Shown here: piece after piece, positions 42,701 to 43,301 of the stretch | Layout: every line of letters begins with the position of its first letter | Position numbering within the stretch: the stretch's first letter is position 1 | Assembly: GCF_001425205.1 (NCBI RefSeq) | Contig: NZ_LMDW01000020.1 | Span: forward strand, 200,647-243,947 | Source of the DNA: Variovorax sp. Root411 | Lineage (GTDB): Bacteria > Pseudomonadota > Gammaproteobacteria > Burkholderiales > Burkholderiaceae_C | Reading direction: 5' to 3' | Length of the DNA: 43,301 nt | The notes under the pieces: model-generated | What the model saw: the letters and a program-made list of their open reading frames with translations, nothing else | Told to the model about the DNA's origin: nothing | Database searches by the model: none | Program-made: the position numbers and the translations under genes

Positions 42701-43301
42701 GGCAGCAACGGCTATGGCAGTTTCACGTTGGCAGCCGACGGCAGCTGGAGCTTCACGGCCGACAACAGCCAAGCGGCGATCCAGCAGCTGGGCGCCGGGG
42801 AGTCGATCAGTGACAGCTTCACCGCCGTGTCGTCCGACGGCTCGGCCAGCCAGCTCGTGACCGTGACCATTTCCGGGACCAACGATGTACCGGTGATAGG
42901 TGGCGTCACTAGCGGCGCGGTGAACGAGGACGCCTCGATGCCGAACCTGAGCACTGGTGGTGCGTTGACGATTGCCGATGTAGATGTGGGCCAGTCGAAC
43001 TTCGCGCCACAGGCGAGCACTGCCGGCAGCAACAGCTACGGCAGCTTCTCGCTAGGTGGTGCGTTGACGATTGCCGATGTAGATGTGGGCCAGTCGAACT
43101 TCGCGCCACAGGCGAGCACTGCCGGCAGCAACAGCTACGGCAGCTTCTCGCTAGCGGCCGACGGCACTTGGACCTACACGGCTGACAACAGCCAAAGCGC
43201 GATCCAACAACTGGGCGCTGGCGAGTCGATCAGTGACAGCTTCACCGCCGTGTCCTCCGACGGCACGGCCAGCCAGCTCGTGACGGTGACGATCACCGGG
43301 A
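39716..43301 (+). CDS. giant RTX/VCBS-repeat adhesin (BapA-like), 5' part; runs off the window
   Basis: At least 1195 residues are visible without a stop. GGAAGC lies before the ATG at 39716. Residues about 7-65 are RTX calcium-binding nonapeptides (GGAGNDSLN, GGAGDDTLN, GGSGSDDLN, GGSGNDTLI). These are unusual at the N-terminus, since such adhesins normally carry them at the C-terminus for type I secretion. A spacer (about 70-180) is followed by VCBS/cadherin-like modules: one ending TITGTNDGP, two of about 120 residues, then six of 108 residues (TGTNDVPVIGG..TEDAS..LTIADVD..GYGSF..DGTWTY..QQLGAGQSI). There is no signal peptide and no LapA-type N-terminal retention module. Secretion by a type I system and a biofilm/surface role are expected from the family; the transporter genes are outside the window. 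Confidence 0.9.
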   Translation, partial: MTAITGSNGNDLLTGTAGNDTINSGNGDDTVNGGAGNDSLNGGAGDDTLNGGSGSDDLNGGSGNDTLIYNVSENTAAGTRDVYTGGAGVDTLLLQFTRAQWLDSATQTQIAAYLAHLAAVTNAKTGEVSNGSASDFVFTFGSSTLTVQMTEVLRILVDGVELNPANQAVTALGDAAATTEDGPGVQIHVLQNDLVPDLVKNLTLASGPAHGTATLVQPAMGDPSTWYFQYQPHAADFQYLAAGEHATDTFSYQVTDADGGTGLATATITITGTNDGPVITAQDLAGAVSEQVAPVGTLSDSGVIGFSDLDLSDVHLVSATGTPVGSVLGSLTAVKNVDTTGTGTGGQLTWTYTVNATAVEYLAAGQTRVESFTITVNDQHGGIVTRQIDVTITGTNDTPTIGTADAAAAVTEDAATPTLSDSGTITFDDVDLSDAHSVSVAAGSGNTLGGVLTAGVSDAATGAGDGTVSWNYSVANAATQYLAQGQTATETFTVTINDGHGGTVNQQITVTVTGTNDVPVIGGVASGAVTEDASTPNLSTGGALTIADVDQGQSNFAPQASTAGSHGYGSFALAANGSWTYTANNGQTAIQQLGAGQSITDSFTAVSSDGTASQVVTVTITGTNDVPVIGGVASGAVTEDASMPNLSTSGALTIVDVDQGQSNFAPQASTAGSHGYGSFALAANGNWTYAADNSQAAIQQLGAGQSISESFTAVSSDGTANQVVTVTITGTNDVPVIGGVASGAMNEDASTPNLSTGGALTIADVDAGQSSFTAQAGTAGSSGYGSFTLAANGNWSYTADNSQAAIQQLGVGQSISDSFTAVSSDGTASQVVTVTITGTNDVPAIGGVASGTVNEDASTPNLSTGGALTIADVDAGQSNFTPQAGTAGSSGYGSFTLAADGTWTYTTDNSQSAIQQLGAGQSISDSFTAVSSDGSASQLVTVTIAGTNDVPVIGGVASGAVTEDASTPNLSTGGALTIADVDQGQSSFATQAGTSGSNGYGSFTLAADGSWSFTADNSQAAIQQLGAGESISDSFTAVSSDGSASQLVTVTISGTNDVPVIGGVTSGAVNEDASMPNLSTGGALTIADVDVGQSNFAPQASTAGSNSYGSFSLGGALTIADVDVGQSNFAPQASTAGSNSYGSFSLAADGTWTYTADNSQSAIQQLGAGESISDSFTAVSSDGTASQLVTVTITG
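41261..43301 (+). repeat. six tandem 324-bp (108-aa) VCBS repeats
   Basis: Repeat starts (the AAC/AAT of TGTND) fall at 41261, 41585, 41909, 42233, 42557 and 42881, spaced exactly 324 bp. The sixth copy is 99 bp longer and ends at the window edge. Copies are highly similar at DNA level, whereas the two preceding modules (40535 and 40901) are 366 and 360 bp and divergent. Confidence 0.95.
42956..43153 (+). repeat. perfect 99-bp in-frame tandem duplication within the last VCBS repeat
   Basis: Positions 42956-43054 and 43055-43153 are identical, each starting GGTGGTGCGTTGACG and ending CTTCTCGCTA. The 99 bp equal 33 codons (GGALTIADVDVG... to GSFSL), so the frame is kept. It interrupts the otherwise regular 108-residue module. 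Confidence 0.95.

Noticed and set aside
41045..42772. Minus-strand open frame of 575 codons with internal repeats over the adhesin
   Set aside because: Its repeats only reflect the 324-bp DNA repeats of the plus-strand VCBS modules.
41261..43301. Regular repeats considered as a CRISPR array
   Set aside because: The 324-bp unit is coding, in frame and encodes VCBS modules; there are no short repeats with unique spacers.

Overview
The window is GC-rich throughout. Its gene families (tripartite-tricarboxylate 'Bug' solute-binding proteins, a MocR regulator, a cobalamin riboswitch over cobN, VCBS-repeat adhesin) point to a Burkholderiales betaproteobacterium of the Comamonadaceae, most likely Variovorax or a close relative. 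That placement is inferred from gene content; no rRNA is present, and no tRNA was recognised.

Layout. Positions 1-2700 hold a Kef-type K+/H+ antiporter and two small hypothetical genes. Positions 2738-14368 form one riboswitch-headed, co-directional cobalt/cobalamin operon: cobalamin riboswitch, TonB-dependent receptor, PepSY membrane protein, CbiM-like permease, cobW, cobN and a Mg-chelatase-type ATPase gene. The ATPase gene is followed by an open von Willebrand A (VWA) region without any ATG, GTG or TTG start. That region appears to be reached only by -1 ribosomal frameshifting at an A7 run, with a strong stem-loop 6 nt downstream. One gene would then give both a ChlI-like and a ChlD-like partner for CobN.

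Positions 14428-17505 hold a DUF1090 gene and a leftward group (RIO-type kinase, BtuF-like binding protein, SET-domain protein) preceded by a promoter and a 20-codon ORF. Positions 17511-21311 hold a MocR regulator divergent from an epimerase-cupin pair, then a cupredoxin and a DUF427 protein. Positions 21604-29241 look like a LysR-controlled catabolic cluster: two Bug binding proteins, a heme-binding beta-barrel protein, an AtuA-type pair and a lipoprotein alpha/beta hydrolase, with a perfect 11-bp inverted repeat in the LysR-atuA gap.

Positions 29419-32766 hold a truncated chromate-transporter remnant fused by ATGA overlap to an MFS gene, a DMT transporter with a histidine-rich tail, and a flavodoxin-fold quinone reductase divergent from a LysR gene. 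Positions 33762-39482 hold a 7TM histidine kinase, an Lrp/AsnC regulator divergent from an orphan acetolactate synthase, a stand-alone receiver protein, panD and an AraC remnant.

From 39716 to the window edge runs the 5' part of a giant adhesin: N-terminal RTX repeats, then VCBS modules, including six 324-bp near-identical repeats, the last carrying a perfect 99-bp internal tandem duplication.
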